Shown here: in pieces, positions 8,596-16,644 of the stretch
Layout of the letters: each line of letters begins with the position of its first letter
How positions within the stretch are numbered: the first letter of the stretch is position 1
Assembly (NCBI RefSeq): GCF_017115105.1
Contig: NZ_JABXKH010000090.1
Span: 17,410 to 81,409 of the forward strand
Direction: 5' to 3'
DNA from: Nostoc sp. NMS2
GTDB lineage: Bacteria > Cyanobacteriota > Cyanobacteriia > Cyanobacteriales > Nostocaceae
DNA: 64,000 nucleotides
Program-made: the position numbers and the translations under genes
Notes under the pieces: generated by a model
Database searches by the model: none
Seen by the model: only the letters and a program-made list of their open reading frames with translations
Told to the model about the DNA's origin: nothing

Positions 8596-8730
8596 GAATA
8601 CGGTTCGGATAAGCAGGGGAGGCAGGGGAGGCAAGAGGGTTATTGTTCAGTAATTCTTCTCTCAAGAACAGCTTTTCTTCTCCCCTGCCTGCCTGCCTCA
8701 ACCAAAAAATTCCTTAACCGAACGGTACTG
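8596..8730. repeat. MITE-like repeat family B, degenerate copy
   Basis: The terminal inverted repeats are GAATACGGTTCGGATAAG (left) and CCTTAACCGAACGGTACTG (right). They match the ends of the family B elements at 11259-11489 and 22913-23049. The interior is GGGGAGGCA-type tandem repeats. There is no transposase frame. Confidence 0.65.
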
Positions 8731-8746
8731 CCCCCACTCCCACGTG

Positions 8747-9559
8747 CTATACCCAGGCTGATAGTGGCGGAACCTGTAACAGTTCGTTACTGAGGGAGTC
8801 GTGAATATAACCATTTGTGGCCAGAATTCTACCTGACTCAATTTTGACAGGAGTGCCATTGTATGCGGTGACTTTGCCCCCAGCTTCTTGTAACAAAATT
8901 ATCCCGGCGGCAATATCCCAAGGAGAAAGCCCTCGTTCCCAGTAACCATCGACACGTCCACAGGCAACATAAGCCAAATCTAGCGATGCTGAACCGCTAC
9001 GTCTAACCCCTTGCGTAAGATGGGTGAGGTGACTAAATTCTGCGTAGTTGTTATCAGAGGTTTCACGGCGATCGTAGGCAAAACCAGTCACTAGTAGGCT
9101 TTTACTCAGTTCAGATGTTACCGAAACCTTAATAGGGCGGCGATTTCGCGTTGCTCCCAAACCAGCAGCTGCACTGAATAGCTCATTGTGGAATGGGTCA
9201 TAAATTACACCAACTTCTGGAACACCATTAATTAACAGCCCAATAGAAACTGCAAAAAACGGGTATTGATGGGCGTAGTTAGTTGTGCCATCTAGAGGAT
9301 CTATTGCCCAGAGGTATTGATTCTCTTGATCACCTAATTTGCCTGATTCTTCAGCGAGGATAGAGTGATCAGGAAAGTGGCGACGCAAAATTTCTAAAAT
9401 CAACTCTTCTGAGGCTTTATCAGCAGCCGTGACTAAATCACCAGGGCGACCTTTTTCAATAATTGCGTCTTCTAACTTACCCAAGTAACCTTGCAAAATA
9501 GCACCAGCAGCTAAGGCTGCTTCTGTAGCAATATCTAGAAAAATTTGTATATTTGTCAT
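8747..9559 (-). CDS. suhB: Inositol monophosphatase family phosphatase
   Basis: The 270-residue Mg-dependent phosphatase has all family signatures: AEESG (first metal ligand Glu), WAIDPLDGTTNYAH (the DPLDGT metal site) and SPWDIAAGIILLQEAGG (third Asp). The length is normal. Substrates could be inositol 1-phosphate, 3'-phosphoadenosine phosphates or a histidinol-phosphate-like compound; the sequence does not decide this, though proximity to hisZ is worth noting. It is soluble, with no signal peptide. The start ATGACAAATATAC abuts a TGTCATT heptamer tract. Confidence 0.85.
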   Translation of the reverse strand: MTNIQIFLDIATEAALAAGAILQGYLGKLEDAIIEKGRPGDLVTAADKASEELILEILRRHFPDHSILAEESGKLGDQENQYLWAIDPLDGTTNYAHQYPFFAVSIGLLINGVPEVGVIYDPFHNELFSAAAGLGATRNRRPIKVSVTSELSKSLLVTGFAYDRRETSDNNYAEFSHLTHLTQGVRRSGSASLDLAYVACGRVDGYWERGLSPWDIAAGIILLQEAGGKVTAYNGTPVKIESGRILATNGYIHDSLSNELLQVPPLSAWV

Positions 9560-9616
9560 TTGTCATTTGTCACTGGTCATTTGTCATTTGTCATTGGTCA
9601 TTTGTCATTGGTTATT
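9557..9616. repeat. TGTCATT heptameric tandem repeats
   Basis: About eight imperfect TGTCATT/TGTCACT/GGTCATT heptamers lie directly upstream of, and include, the start codon of the phosphatase gene on the minus strand. Confidence 0.85.
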
Positions 9617-9637
9617 AATTCTTCTTCCCCTGCTCCC

Positions 9638-9825
9638 TAACGCTCTTTTATGACTCTGATGAAAGAAAAAATGTAGGTTGGGTTGAACTTTAGTGAAACC
9701 CAACAAAACCAAGGGTTTTTCGTGTTGGGTTTCGTCCCTCAACCCAACCTACTCGTAAATTTATCAAAGCCTTAAAAATCAAGGGTTCTGAATTTTTATT
9801 TAACGAGAGTAATAGAAGAGCGCTA
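9638..9825. repeat. MITE-like repeat family C, copy 1
   Basis: The 188-bp element has terminal inverted repeats TAACGCTCTTTTATGACTC and GAGTAATAGAAGAGCGCTA, with TA at both ends. An inner inverted repeat consists of GTAGGTTGGGTTGA and TCAACCCAACCTAC-like arms. A second copy lies at 57117-57307. No coding capacity. Confidence 0.85.
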
Positions 9826-9884
9826 ATCTCCCTCATCTCCCGGTTGGTGAGCGAAGTCGAACCACATCCCCCACTCCCCACTCC

Positions 9885-10430
9885 TCAAAGATTTTGGCGG
9901 CGAAACTCGGCGGGAGTGAGGCGCATGGGTTTTTCTGGGTTCCAGATTCCTTGGCCCATGAGTCTAGCCCATTGTTGGGCACGTTCTAAACGCTGGTCAT
10001 ATTTGTGGTTAGGCGATCGCCCAACAAACATTGCATTGCCTTGTTTAACTAATTCTTCATTCAACAACACTTTATTTTTCCATACATAAGCTAGAGTTCG
10101 CCCGATTTTGTCTTTTGCTTCTAAATCAAACTCCAGTTTGACCGATTCTTCTGCACCACCAATTAGATTCTCTAACTGTTCTTTTGCTGCTTCCCCCCAA
10201 GGTCTTTGTCGCAAATCTGGTGCATCAACGCCAACTAACCGCACTTGAGAAATCAAATTTGGTTGTTCAGCCATGCCTAACACTTCCAAACTTTGCCCAC
10301 TAACTACCCGCGCTACTTTCACCTGAGCCTCATTATTTGGCAGTTGGTTTTTACTTTGGCAACTCACCAAGAGCAATAAACAAACCAAAATGGCTATTTT
10401 TTGTACCCAGTTACCAAGACTCACAACCAT
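9885..10430 (-). CDS. Thermonuclease-family lipoprotein
   Basis: The ATG at 10430 (MVVSLGNWVQKIA...) is preferred over a longer frame whose first 41 residues are translated G/C-rich repeat. Residues 1-25 form a lipoprotein signal with lipobox LVSC, so the protein is probably anchored to a membrane after lipid modification. Residues about 35-165 are a staphylococcal-nuclease (SNase) domain: VRLVGVDAP, PWGEAAKEQL and GRTLAYVW supply the expected Arg, Glu and Arg catalytic positions. Family members cut DNA and RNA in a Ca-dependent manner. The C-terminal IWNPEKPMRLTPAEFRRQN is typical of cyanobacterial members. Confidence 0.82.
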   Translation of the reverse strand: MVVSLGNWVQKIAILVCLLLLVSCQSKNQLPNNEAQVKVARVVSGQSLEVLGMAEQPNLISQVRLVGVDAPDLRQRPWGEAAKEQLENLIGGAEESVKLEFDLEAKDKIGRTLAYVWKNKVLLNEELVKQGNAMFVGRSPNHKYDQRLERAQQWARLMGQGIWNPEKPMRLTPAEFRRQNL

Positions 10431-10440
10431 CACAAATTCT

Positions 10441-10540
10441 CCTATGCCCCCTGCTGCGCCTAGCAAGCAGAACCTCCTACCCCCTACCCTCTGTCCCCTG
10501 CCCCCTGCTCCCTGCCCCCTGCTCCCTGCCTTCTTCAATT
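10441..10540. repeat. CCCCTGCTCCCTG-type tandem repeats
   Basis: C-rich short tandem units (CCCCTGC, CTCCCTG) fill the gap between the nuclease gene and the 2Fe-2S ferredoxin gene, with a decayed CGCCTAGCAAGC block at the 5' side. Confidence 0.8.
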
Positions 10541-10542
10541 GT

Positions 10543-10911
10543 CTATTCCTCATCTAACGGTAAACCCGCTTTAACTTTCCCCTTAGCAAAATAGCGTCCA
10601 AACTGGAGTTCGTAAACTTCATCTTCGTCTTGTGTTTCTACTTCCAAGTCAGAACGGGGATAACTCACACACAAAAGGGCATAACCTTGCTGACGTAAAT
10701 CTGGCGACAATCCGATCGCCTCTGGTTGATAAATTTCTCCTGACAATACCCTCACAGCACAAGCGGTGCAAGCCCCGTTGCGGCAGGAAAACGGTAGTTC
10801 TACCCCTTGTTTTTCGGCAGTGTGCAGGATGTAGCGGTCTTCTGGCACTTGTAGGGTGTATGTTTTGCCAGTGGCGCGATCGCGAACTCTAATTGTGTAT
10901 GTACGGGACAT
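10543..10911 (-). CDS. Plant-type 2Fe-2S ferredoxin with C-terminal extension
   Basis: The 122-residue protein has the CRNGACTAC motif (CxxxxCxxC) near residues 43-51 and the fourth ligand Cys in YALLCVSY near 80. It is a soluble [2Fe-2S] electron carrier. Compared with photosynthetic PetF (about 98 residues) it has about 20 extra residues at the C-terminus (ELQFGRYFAKGKVKAGL and following), like the FdC proteins of cyanobacteria and plastids, so it is probably not the main photosystem I acceptor. The start is ATG at 10911. The partner is unknown. Confidence 0.85.
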   Translation of the reverse strand: MSRTYTIRVRDRATGKTYTLQVPEDRYILHTAEKQGVELPFSCRNGACTACAVRVLSGEIYQPEAIGLSPDLRQQGYALLCVSYPRSDLEVETQDEDEVYELQFGRYFAKGKVKAGLPLDEE

Positions 10912-11018
10912 CTGGATTTGTGTTGTGGAATTAGGACTTTCAGATTCAATCTAAGAATATCTTTCTTTATCTTTGCATTTTATGGGATTCTATAGTATGA
11001 TCGTAACTTGTGGCACCT
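10912..11018. other. Short gap upstream of tRNA-Ser
   Basis: The 107-bp gap separates the divergent ferredoxin and tRNA genes. TATAGTATGAT near 10990 could be a -10-like element for the tRNA; this is a weak visual call. Confidence 0.25.
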
Positions 11019-11103
11019 GGAGAGGTGGCCGAGCGGTTTAAGGCGCAGACCTGGAAAGTCTGTTTAGGGGAACTTAACGGGGGTTCGAATCCCCCCCTCT
11101 CCG
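11019..11103 (+). tRNA. trnS-GGA: tRNA-Ser (anticodon GGA)
   Basis: The acceptor stem GGAGAGG pairs with CCTCTCC, with discriminator G. The D arm contains CCGAGCGGTTTAAGGC. The anticodon arm CAGAC-CTGGAAA-GTCTG gives anticodon GGA, reading UCC/UCU. A long variable arm (TTTAGGGGAACTTAACG), characteristic of class II tRNAs, precedes the T arm GGGGGTTCGAATCCCCC. CCA is not encoded. No group I intron is present in the anticodon loop. Confidence 0.97.
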
Positions 11104-11258
11104 TTCTCAAAACTAGTCTAAAATATATAGGTTGAACCAGATTTCTACAAATAGTCGGGTTCTTTAAAAAGCAGTATATTGCCAAATATATTCTTAAAAT
11201 TGCTTTGAAAGTGGGTTAGCGTTCCGCAGGAAAGGTATCGTAAAAACCAATGTGGTTC

Positions 11259-11489
11259 CAATACAGTTCCGATAAGGTTTTTTGATAAAAGTTATATAGC
11301 GGTTCCCAGTTGAGTGAAGTACAAAAACCCAACCCCCTCCCCGCTCTTCGATAGGGGGCTATAATGTACCTCATTTTATTAGGAAAAGTTATAGATCGCA
11401 AAGACGCGATAAATCGCCGTCAAGACAATAATCAGTCCTTTGTCTTAACGGCGATAAATCGCGTCTCTTCCCTTAACCGAACCGTATTG
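11259..11489. repeat. MITE-like family B copy carrying a nested family A element
   Basis: The outer terminal repeats are CAATACAGTTCCGATAAGG (11259-11277) and CCTTAACCGAACCGTATTG (11471-11489); they pair at 16 of 19 positions. Inside lie a family A element (11295-11393) and a strong hairpin at about 11401-11467 whose arms include AGACGCGATAAATCGCCGT and ACGGCGATAAATCGCGTCT. There is no coding frame. Confidence 0.75.
11295..11393 (+). repeat. MITE-like repeat family A, copy 1 (nested)
   Basis: The ends are TATAGCGGTTCCCAGTTGAG and TTAGGAAAAGTTATA, an imperfect terminal inverted repeat. The interior includes CTCCCCGCTCTTCGATAGGG. It matches 22834-23091 (same strand, interrupted) and 38411-38520 (opposite strand). 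Confidence 0.8.
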
Positions 11490-11641
11490 TCCTTCCCCCT
11501 ACCGCCTCTTGTAACATTTGTTTATTGTTCACTCATAATTTAGCCATTTTGTAAAGTCGCCAAACTCCTACTTCACGATGGTGACAGCCTGATGAAAGGA
11601 TCAGGTAAATTAAGATAAGTAAAGAAAACGCTTTGAACTAC
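11490..11641. other. Upstream region of the HEAT-repeat gene
   Basis: The region between the repeat cluster and the gene shows no further repeat. It should hold the promoter of the HEAT-repeat/lyase pair, but no element can be called confidently. Confidence 0.3.
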
Positions 11642-12322
11642 ATGACAGCTCTCAGCTTAGAAGAAATTTCTACTCAGTTAGAAAGTCCGAACTTACGCGA
11701 TCGCATGGTAGCTCTTGCTAATCTGCGGAATGTTGCTCCTGAAGATGCAGTCCCTTTAATTAAAAAGGTACTAAACGACGAATCTTTGCAACTGCGATCG
11801 ATGGCAATATTTGCCCTTGGAATCAAGCCAACGCCAGAATGTTATTCAATTTTGGTCAGAATTCTCGAAAATGACCCTGATTATGGTATACGCGCTGATG
11901 CCGCCGGTGCTTTAGGATATTTGGGTGATGCCAGAGCCTTTGAAGTGCTTTCACGGGCGTTTTATGAAGATACTGACTGGCTAGTACGCTTTAGTGCAGC
12001 CGTTTCTCTAGGTAACATTAAAGATCCCCGTGCCCGTCAACTTCTTCTTCAGGCATTGGATAGCAAAGAAGTAGTCTTGCAACAAGCTGCAATTTCTGCG
12101 CTTGGAGAAATTAAAGATATTGAGTCTGTCGATCAGATTCTACGCTTTGCCCAATCAGATGATTGGTTAGTCAGACAGCGTTTAGCAGAAGCTTTGGGTA
12201 ATCTCCCTACTCCCAAGAGTGTCTCAGCTTTAAAATACTTAGAAAAAGACAATCATTTCAACGTTGCTGAGGCAGCCAGAATTGGCCTCAAGAAGCTTGA
12301 GGAAATAGGCAATCAAGCTTAA
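11642..12322 (+). CDS. HEAT-repeat protein (PBS-lyase HEAT-like repeats)
   Basis: The ATG at 11642 (MTALSLEEISTQL) is chosen; a TTG three codons upstream is possible. The 226-residue protein is almost entirely five to six alpha-helical HEAT units of about 31 residues, each with phrases such as LRSMAIFALG, IRADAAGALGYLGD, VRFSAAVSLGNI and VLQQAAISALGEI. These repeats are the type found in CpcE/CpcF phycobilin lyase subunits and the NblB family. It lies 75 bp upstream of a CpcS-type chromophore lyase on the same strand, which supports a role near phycobilisome assembly or turnover. The catalytic residues of CpcE/F cannot be assigned, so lyase activity itself is not claimed. Confidence 0.8.
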   Translation: MTALSLEEISTQLESPNLRDRMVALANLRNVAPEDAVPLIKKVLNDESLQLRSMAIFALGIKPTPECYSILVRILENDPDYGIRADAAGALGYLGDARAFEVLSRAFYEDTDWLVRFSAAVSLGNIKDPRARQLLLQALDSKEVVLQQAAISALGEIKDIESVDQILRFAQSDDWLVRQRLAEALGNLPTPKSVSALKYLEKDNHFNVAEAARIGLKKLEEIGNQA

Positions 12323-12397
12323 TAATATTAGAGCCTCCTGCTACCTTTTAATAATTAAGTGGGAATTTTAGCATTTTGATGCAGGGTAATTTCATTC

Positions 12398-12964
12398 ATG
12401 AATATTGAAGAGTTTTTTCAGTTAAGTACTGGTAAATGGTTTTCTCATCGGACTAGTCAACATTTGGCTTTGAATGAATCTGAAAATAGTAAGTCAGACA
12501 TCATCATTGAGACGTTGGCAGTAGATGATCCAGAAGCGATCAAACTGTGTCAACAGTACGAAATTAATCCCAGTTCCGCCTCCTGTGCTATCAAAATTAA
12601 CTGGAATGGCACAATGGATAAGGATCAAACAAAACATAGTGGTTCAACTGTGTTAGTTTCAGTACCCGATGCAGATAATCCGTCTGAAGGCAAGTTACTG
12701 CGGGAAATAGTTGATGCTAAGAAAACTCCAGTTGCTGGACACTATAAATTTGACAGTGATGGTGCTTTGATTCTAACTATAGAAGATGAAAATATCTGGT
12801 TAGAAGAACGCCTGTGGTTTGCTAGCCCCAATTTACGAATGCGGGTAAATGTCCTCAAGAGTTTTGGGGGATTTAGTATTACTTCCTTCACTTCTGAGAT
12901 TCGTATGGGTGGTTTTCCACCTGCTGCGAAGGCTTCCGAGGCGGCTAATTCAGTATCGAGTTAA
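12398..12964 (+). CDS. cpcS: Phycobiliprotein chromophore lyase, CpcS/CpeS family
   Basis: The 188-residue protein begins [20 protein letters not shown] and contains [18 protein letters not shown], both hallmarks of the CpcS/CpeS/CpcU lipocalin-like lyases (W-x-S-x-R near the start, [21 protein letters not shown] in the last third). The family attaches phycocyanobilin through a thioether to the Cys82/84 position of phycobiliprotein subunits, in the cytoplasm before phycobilisome assembly. Length and ends look complete. It probably forms a transcription unit with the HEAT-repeat gene upstream. Some organisms need a CpcS-CpcU heterodimer; which member this is cannot be told from sequence. Confidence 0.88.
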   Translation: MNIEEFFQLSTGKWFSHRTSQHLALNESENSKSDIIIETLAVDDPEAIKLCQQYEINPSSASCAIKINWNGTMDKDQTKHSGSTVLVSVPDADNPSEGKLLREIVDAKKTPVAGHYKFDSDGALILTIEDENIWLEERLWFASPNLRMRVNVLKSFGGFSITSFTSEIRMGGFPPAAKASEAANSVSS

Positions 12965-12996
12965 GTTGTAGACTTACGCAAAACTATACGCGCTTA

Positions 12997-13018
12997 GGGG
13001 CAATTCATGAATTGCCCC
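12997..13018. repeat. Perfect 22-bp palindrome, copy 1 of 3
   Basis: The half-site GGGGCAATTCA is followed by its exact reverse complement. Identical palindromes are at 29030-29051 and 49576-49597. Here it lies 33 bp downstream of the cpcS stop and could fold as a terminator-like hairpin, but it has no T tract. Confidence 0.85.
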
Positions 13019-13082
13019 TACCTGTAGGACTCCTATTTGATTTTTGAACAAATTAAGTACCAATCGAAAAGACTTGTTCTCT

Positions 13083-13195
13083 ACTCCCCACTACTTCGGC
13101 TTAACTCGGCTTCGCTCGGCACAAGTCGCTCAGTACAAGTCCCTATTCCCTACTCCCAGCCTACGCAAGTCATGTTCAATAATCAAAGCCGATCG
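13083..13195. repeat. Scrambled small dispersed repeats
   Basis: The gap between the convergent cpcS and MFS genes carries overlapping pieces of the ACTTCGGCT...CTCAGTACAAGT element (about 13089-13140) and CTATTCCCTACTCCC units. No gene is seen. Confidence 0.6.
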
Positions 13196-13789
13196 CTAAA
13201 CTGTGTCCTGGCTAGTAATTGCTTCTGGCAGGCTGCTTGAGGTATTAACGTGCAATTTCACCCAAACAAAAAAAGGAATTGCTAGCAGTTGAGTTGTGGA
13301 TGAAAAGACAATTAGGGCAGTAATTGAGCGATCGTATAAAATGCCCATTAAAGCGCTACCTAAAAACCAGGATAAACCATAGCCAGTGCTAAAAATTCCA
13401 TAAGCTGTAGCACGCTTGTTTTTTGGAACCATCCCAGCGTAGGCGTAGCCCGCCGCAGGCATCGCAGCTTTCAAAATTGATTCTTGCGCTCCCATCCCTA
13501 TACCCCAAAATGCTATCCCTAAAAGAGCAAGTTGGGTGTTTCCTAAAAATACCAATGGCGCAAATAGGGATGAAAGGAAAGCTGCAACTATCAGAATAGA
13601 AATACCAGTCCGGTCAAATAGATATCCGAATATTAGCGCTGCGATCGCATCTACCACAGTACCGCTAGCTCCTAAAACTTGCAGATAAGCCCCCGTAATA
13701 CTACGTGCGCCTTCATAAGTTGCATCAGCACAAAGGCTAACAAAACCAAGTAAAATCACAAACTTTAAAGCTGCTGCTTTCTGTGGCAT
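13196..13789 (-). pseudogene. MFS transporter with internal in-frame deletion
   Basis: The 197-residue frame is about half of the usual length of roughly 400. The start LGFVSLCADATYEGARSITG is the first transmembrane region of a known cyanobacterial MFS family. After LGASGTVV it jumps to DAIAALIFGYLFDRTG, which belongs in the C-terminal half; the second half then runs to its normal end with about five helices. The central helices are therefore missing without loss of frame. A 29-nt palindromic repeat at 13437-13465 adds the residues MPAAGYAYAG in a loop (normally ...LKAA-GMVPKNKRATAYG). A transporter with only about six helices is probably non-functional unless it dimerises. The deletion is inferred from remembered family structure, not an alignment. 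Confidence 0.6.
13437..13465. repeat. 29-nt palindromic repeat inside a coding frame
   Basis: GCGTAGGCGTAGCCCG and CCGCAGGCATCGC form the arms. The element is in frame with the MFS gene on the minus strand and encodes part of PAAGYAYAG. Confidence 0.85.
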
Positions 13790-13978
13790 AGTTCCTTATT
13801 TCTCATTTATTGCTTCCATATTGAAGCATGGGATTTTATAAAAAACCAGTTAATATTGAACCTTGAAATTATTAAAGAAGAATTCAGGAGTCTATTTCAA
13901 TAAAAAACACCAAGCTATGGTTAATATTCCATAGTTGGGAAAAATATATCTAAATTTTTCTTGCTGCGTTGAGACTTT
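13790..13978. other. Short gap, no feature seen
   Basis: The AT-rich sequence between the MFS remnant and the protease gene should contain the promoter region of the former. No repeat or palindrome stands out. Confidence 0.3.
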
Positions 13979-15622
13979 TTAAATTTGCAAAAAGTTAGCG
14001 ATCGCTTGCGGTAATGGCAAAATAATTACAATCAACAAAGCCATTGCCAGTAATCCCCAAATATCACGTTTGTTATCCAATTCAGTGACATCATTCAGTG
14101 CAGGCTCATCAATCAACGGCATAAATAATAAGATAATCGCCCACATCAAAAATTCTTCTCGGATTAACGAAAGTAATAGCAAAAGGAGGCGAGCCACTTG
14201 ACCAACTATAATCGCAACTCGTTGTCCAAACATTGCATGGACAATGTGACCCCCATCTAGTTGTCCCACAGGCATTAAATTTAACGCCGTCACAATTAGT
14301 CCGATAAAACCAGCCACTGCAACTGGATGCAAATCAAGGGCTGATTTTGCTGTTAACTGACTTCCCAAAGCTAGCTTCGATAGTAGCGCTAGTAAGATGG
14401 AATATTTGGGATTAAGGGCATCAGGATTCAAAAATCGGGTTTTTTCTTCAATCAGGGGAACCACGTCAGAATGAGCCAAGCCCCATATTAGTAATGGCAA
14501 GGTAACAACAAAGCCTGCAAGTGGCCCAGCAATACTAATGTCAAATAATGCTTTGCGGTTAGGAATGGGACTACGCATCTGAATAAATGCACCAAAAGTT
14601 CCCAAAAAGAAAGGCATTGGAATAAAGTAAGGCAACGTCGAGCGAATTTTGTAGAATTTAGCCGTCAAATAATGCCCAAGTTCGTGAATACCCAAAATAG
14701 TCATTAACCCTAAAGCATAAGGTAATCCTTTGAATAGGACATCTGGGTTAGATAGAACTTTGAAAAAAGAGCCAATTTTCCATAGAGGCGGAAGAGAAAC
14801 ACCAGAAATTCCCACTCCCACCAAGGTAGTAGTTATCAAGGTAGCTACTAGTAGTAGTAGTGCTAATCCTGGTCGAGTTAAGCGTTCTTGGTCGCGTCGT
14901 GGTGTATTTTTGTCTTTAGCAGCCTGAATATTAGGAACCAGTACAAAGAAAGGTTTGTCATTTAAACCTTCTTGAAAGATCAACACGAAGCGATCGCCAA
15001 ATTGTGCTTCAATATTAGTCTTAATCTGCTGGTAGGCGTTGCTGGCTTTGGTTCGCAACTGACCACGGCAAATTACAGCTTGTGGTCGATACTCAATATT
15101 TTGAACGTAATATACAGACCAAGGAAAACAATTTCGCAGTTGAGTTTCTTCTGTTGGCTCAATGGGACGCACTAGTGGTTCTGGGGTAGGCTGAATAACT
15201 GGCTGTGATTCTGAGGCTTGGGCTGGAACTTCTGTTTGTGTATCTCTTGGCACTTGTCGCCCACTTAGAAACAATATCCAGTACAACACTGTGCAGACAA
15301 ATAATGACGAAACAATCAGCGTTGGTGGCGGAGGTTGTTTCGCTCCATATATCAGCGTCCATCCACTTAACAGCAATGCTGGTGTCATTAAAACCAGCCA
15401 CAACAACCATACTGGCGTTCGAGTGATGTGAGCGACGCTGTGCTGCACCATTAGATAAGTAGCTAGCCCCAGTAGGAGGATAAACAGAAACCAAAATGCC
15501 ATGTTATCTTCAGTAATTTTGACAAAACGCCCCACCAGTAGCTTCAGCACCATAGCATTAACTACGAGGCAGACCTCAAATCCCAATTTTTTCAGACAGT
15601 TAACAGTTCGACGAAGAGGCAT
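13979..15622 (-). CDS. Site-2 protease family zinc metalloprotease (M50, EGY-like)
   Basis: The 547-residue integral membrane protein carries the zinc-binding motif HELGH at residues 313-317 and the third-ligand region NLMPVGQLDGGH near 440, both in transmembrane segments, as in site-2 intramembrane proteases. Two to three N-terminal helices (about 41-115) and a soluble Pro-rich/ferredoxin-like stretch (about 130-240) precede the protease core; this resembles chloroplast EGY1/EGY2 and their cyanobacterial relatives. The role is probably regulated intramembrane proteolysis; the substrate is unknown. The ATG at 15622 gives the longest form. The ATG at 15502 (MAFWFLFILLLG) starts directly at the first helix and is an equally plausible start. 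Confidence 0.85.
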   Translation of the reverse strand: MPLRRTVNCLKKLGFEVCLVVNAMVLKLLVGRFVKITEDNMAFWFLFILLLGLATYLMVQHSVAHITRTPVWLLWLVLMTPALLLSGWTLIYGAKQPPPPTLIVSSLFVCTVLYWILFLSGRQVPRDTQTEVPAQASESQPVIQPTPEPLVRPIEPTEETQLRNCFPWSVYYVQNIEYRPQAVICRGQLRTKASNAYQQIKTNIEAQFGDRFVLIFQEGLNDKPFFVLVPNIQAAKDKNTPRRDQERLTRPGLALLLLVATLITTTLVGVGISGVSLPPLWKIGSFFKVLSNPDVLFKGLPYALGLMTILGIHELGHYLTAKFYKIRSTLPYFIPMPFFLGTFGAFIQMRSPIPNRKALFDISIAGPLAGFVVTLPLLIWGLAHSDVVPLIEEKTRFLNPDALNPKYSILLALLSKLALGSQLTAKSALDLHPVAVAGFIGLIVTALNLMPVGQLDGGHIVHAMFGQRVAIIVGQVARLLLLLLSLIREEFLMWAIILLFMPLIDEPALNDVTELDNKRDIWGLLAMALLIVIILPLPQAIANFLQI

Positions 15623-15765
15623 TGGGAATTGGGAATTGGGAATTGGACAATAATTAATAGTTCTTCTCCCCCTGCCTCCCCTGCTCCCCCTGCCCCCTTG
15701 CCTCTTTTAGAATCTCCCCACTGTAACCAGATTGTCCACAACTCCTCAGTTCCGGTTCTTTGATT
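15623..15765. other. Divergent gap with repeat tracts
   Basis: The gap contains TTGGGAA heptamers (about 15624-15645) and CCCCTGCCTCCCCTGC-type repeats (about 15666-15705) between the divergent protease and MBL-fold genes. Confidence 0.6.
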
Positions 15766-16500
15766 ATGTGCCCTTTACCTCAACAGCCAAGTCATACAAT
15801 TAAGCCACCACGGGCTGTCTTTCCTCAAGAAATTCCTAGCGGAAGTTCCTTGCAATCGGACTTTGCACAAGATAGCATCTTTGCTTTTCCACCCAATCGG
15901 GACACATTAGGGGGAACCTCTTATTTTATTGTAAGAAATGAAGGCAATATCCTCATAGATTGCCCTGCTTTAGACCAAACAAATCAAGATTTTTTAGCAG
16001 CGCATGGAGGCGTGCGTTGGTTATTTCTCACCCATCGAGGTGCTATTGGCAAAACTGCTGAAATTCAGAAAGCCTTGGGCTGCGAAGTCTTGATGCAAGA
16101 ACAAGAAGCTTATTTATTACCAGGCTTAACCGTAACTACCTTTAGTCAAGAATTTATTCTCGATGCGACAGTCAAAGTTATTTGGACACCAGGTCATTCT
16201 CCCGGCTCATCTTGCCTATATTACAGTAAGCTTGGAGGTATATTGTTTTCTGGTCGCCATTTAGTTCCTAATCAGATGGGTAAAGCAGTACCATTACGGA
16301 TAACTAAAACCTTTCACTGGCCACGACAAATCAACAGTGTTCAGTTGTTATTGGAACATTTTACACCAGAAACTCTCAGGTACATCTGTCCCGGAGCGAA
16401 TACAGGCTTTCTTAGGGGCAAGCGTGTTATGGATCAAGCTTATCAAAACCTCGTTTCTCTGGATTTACCAGCTTTGCTGCGGATGCAGCCCCTCATTTAA
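15766..16500 (+). CDS. Metallo-beta-lactamase-fold protein with degenerate metal site
   Basis: The ATG at 15766 (MCPLPQQPS) is used; a TTG two codons upstream is in frame. The 244-residue product has the MBL fold: GGTSYFIV near 50, an opening strand ILIDCPA, WTPGHSPGSSCLYY and the C-terminal CPGAN. The expected metal-binding HxHxDH is, however, THRGAIGK, and the usual SGD of the fourth ligand is SGRHLV. Only the TPGHSPGS His and few others remain. It is therefore predicted to lack the normal dinuclear zinc centre. The fold assignment is firm; activity is doubtful and the function unknown. It lies upstream of a large kinase gene with a 144-bp gap. Confidence 0.75.
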   Translation: MCPLPQQPSHTIKPPRAVFPQEIPSGSSLQSDFAQDSIFAFPPNRDTLGGTSYFIVRNEGNILIDCPALDQTNQDFLAAHGGVRWLFLTHRGAIGKTAEIQKALGCEVLMQEQEAYLLPGLTVTTFSQEFILDATVKVIWTPGHSPGSSCLYYSKLGGILFSGRHLVPNQMGKAVPLRITKTFHWPRQINSVQLLLEHFTPETLRYICPGANTGFLRGKRVMDQAYQNLVSLDLPALLRMQPLI

Positions 16501-16644
16501 CATTAATGGAGGAGTTCCAAGACTTATGCCAATGCCCAATACTCAATAAACTATAGTTGTTTTTGATACTTGTGCAAGATATAAGTTAAGGAAGATATTG
16601 TCTGGGGAATTCTAGCATTAGACAAGGAATTCTGGTAGAAATTT

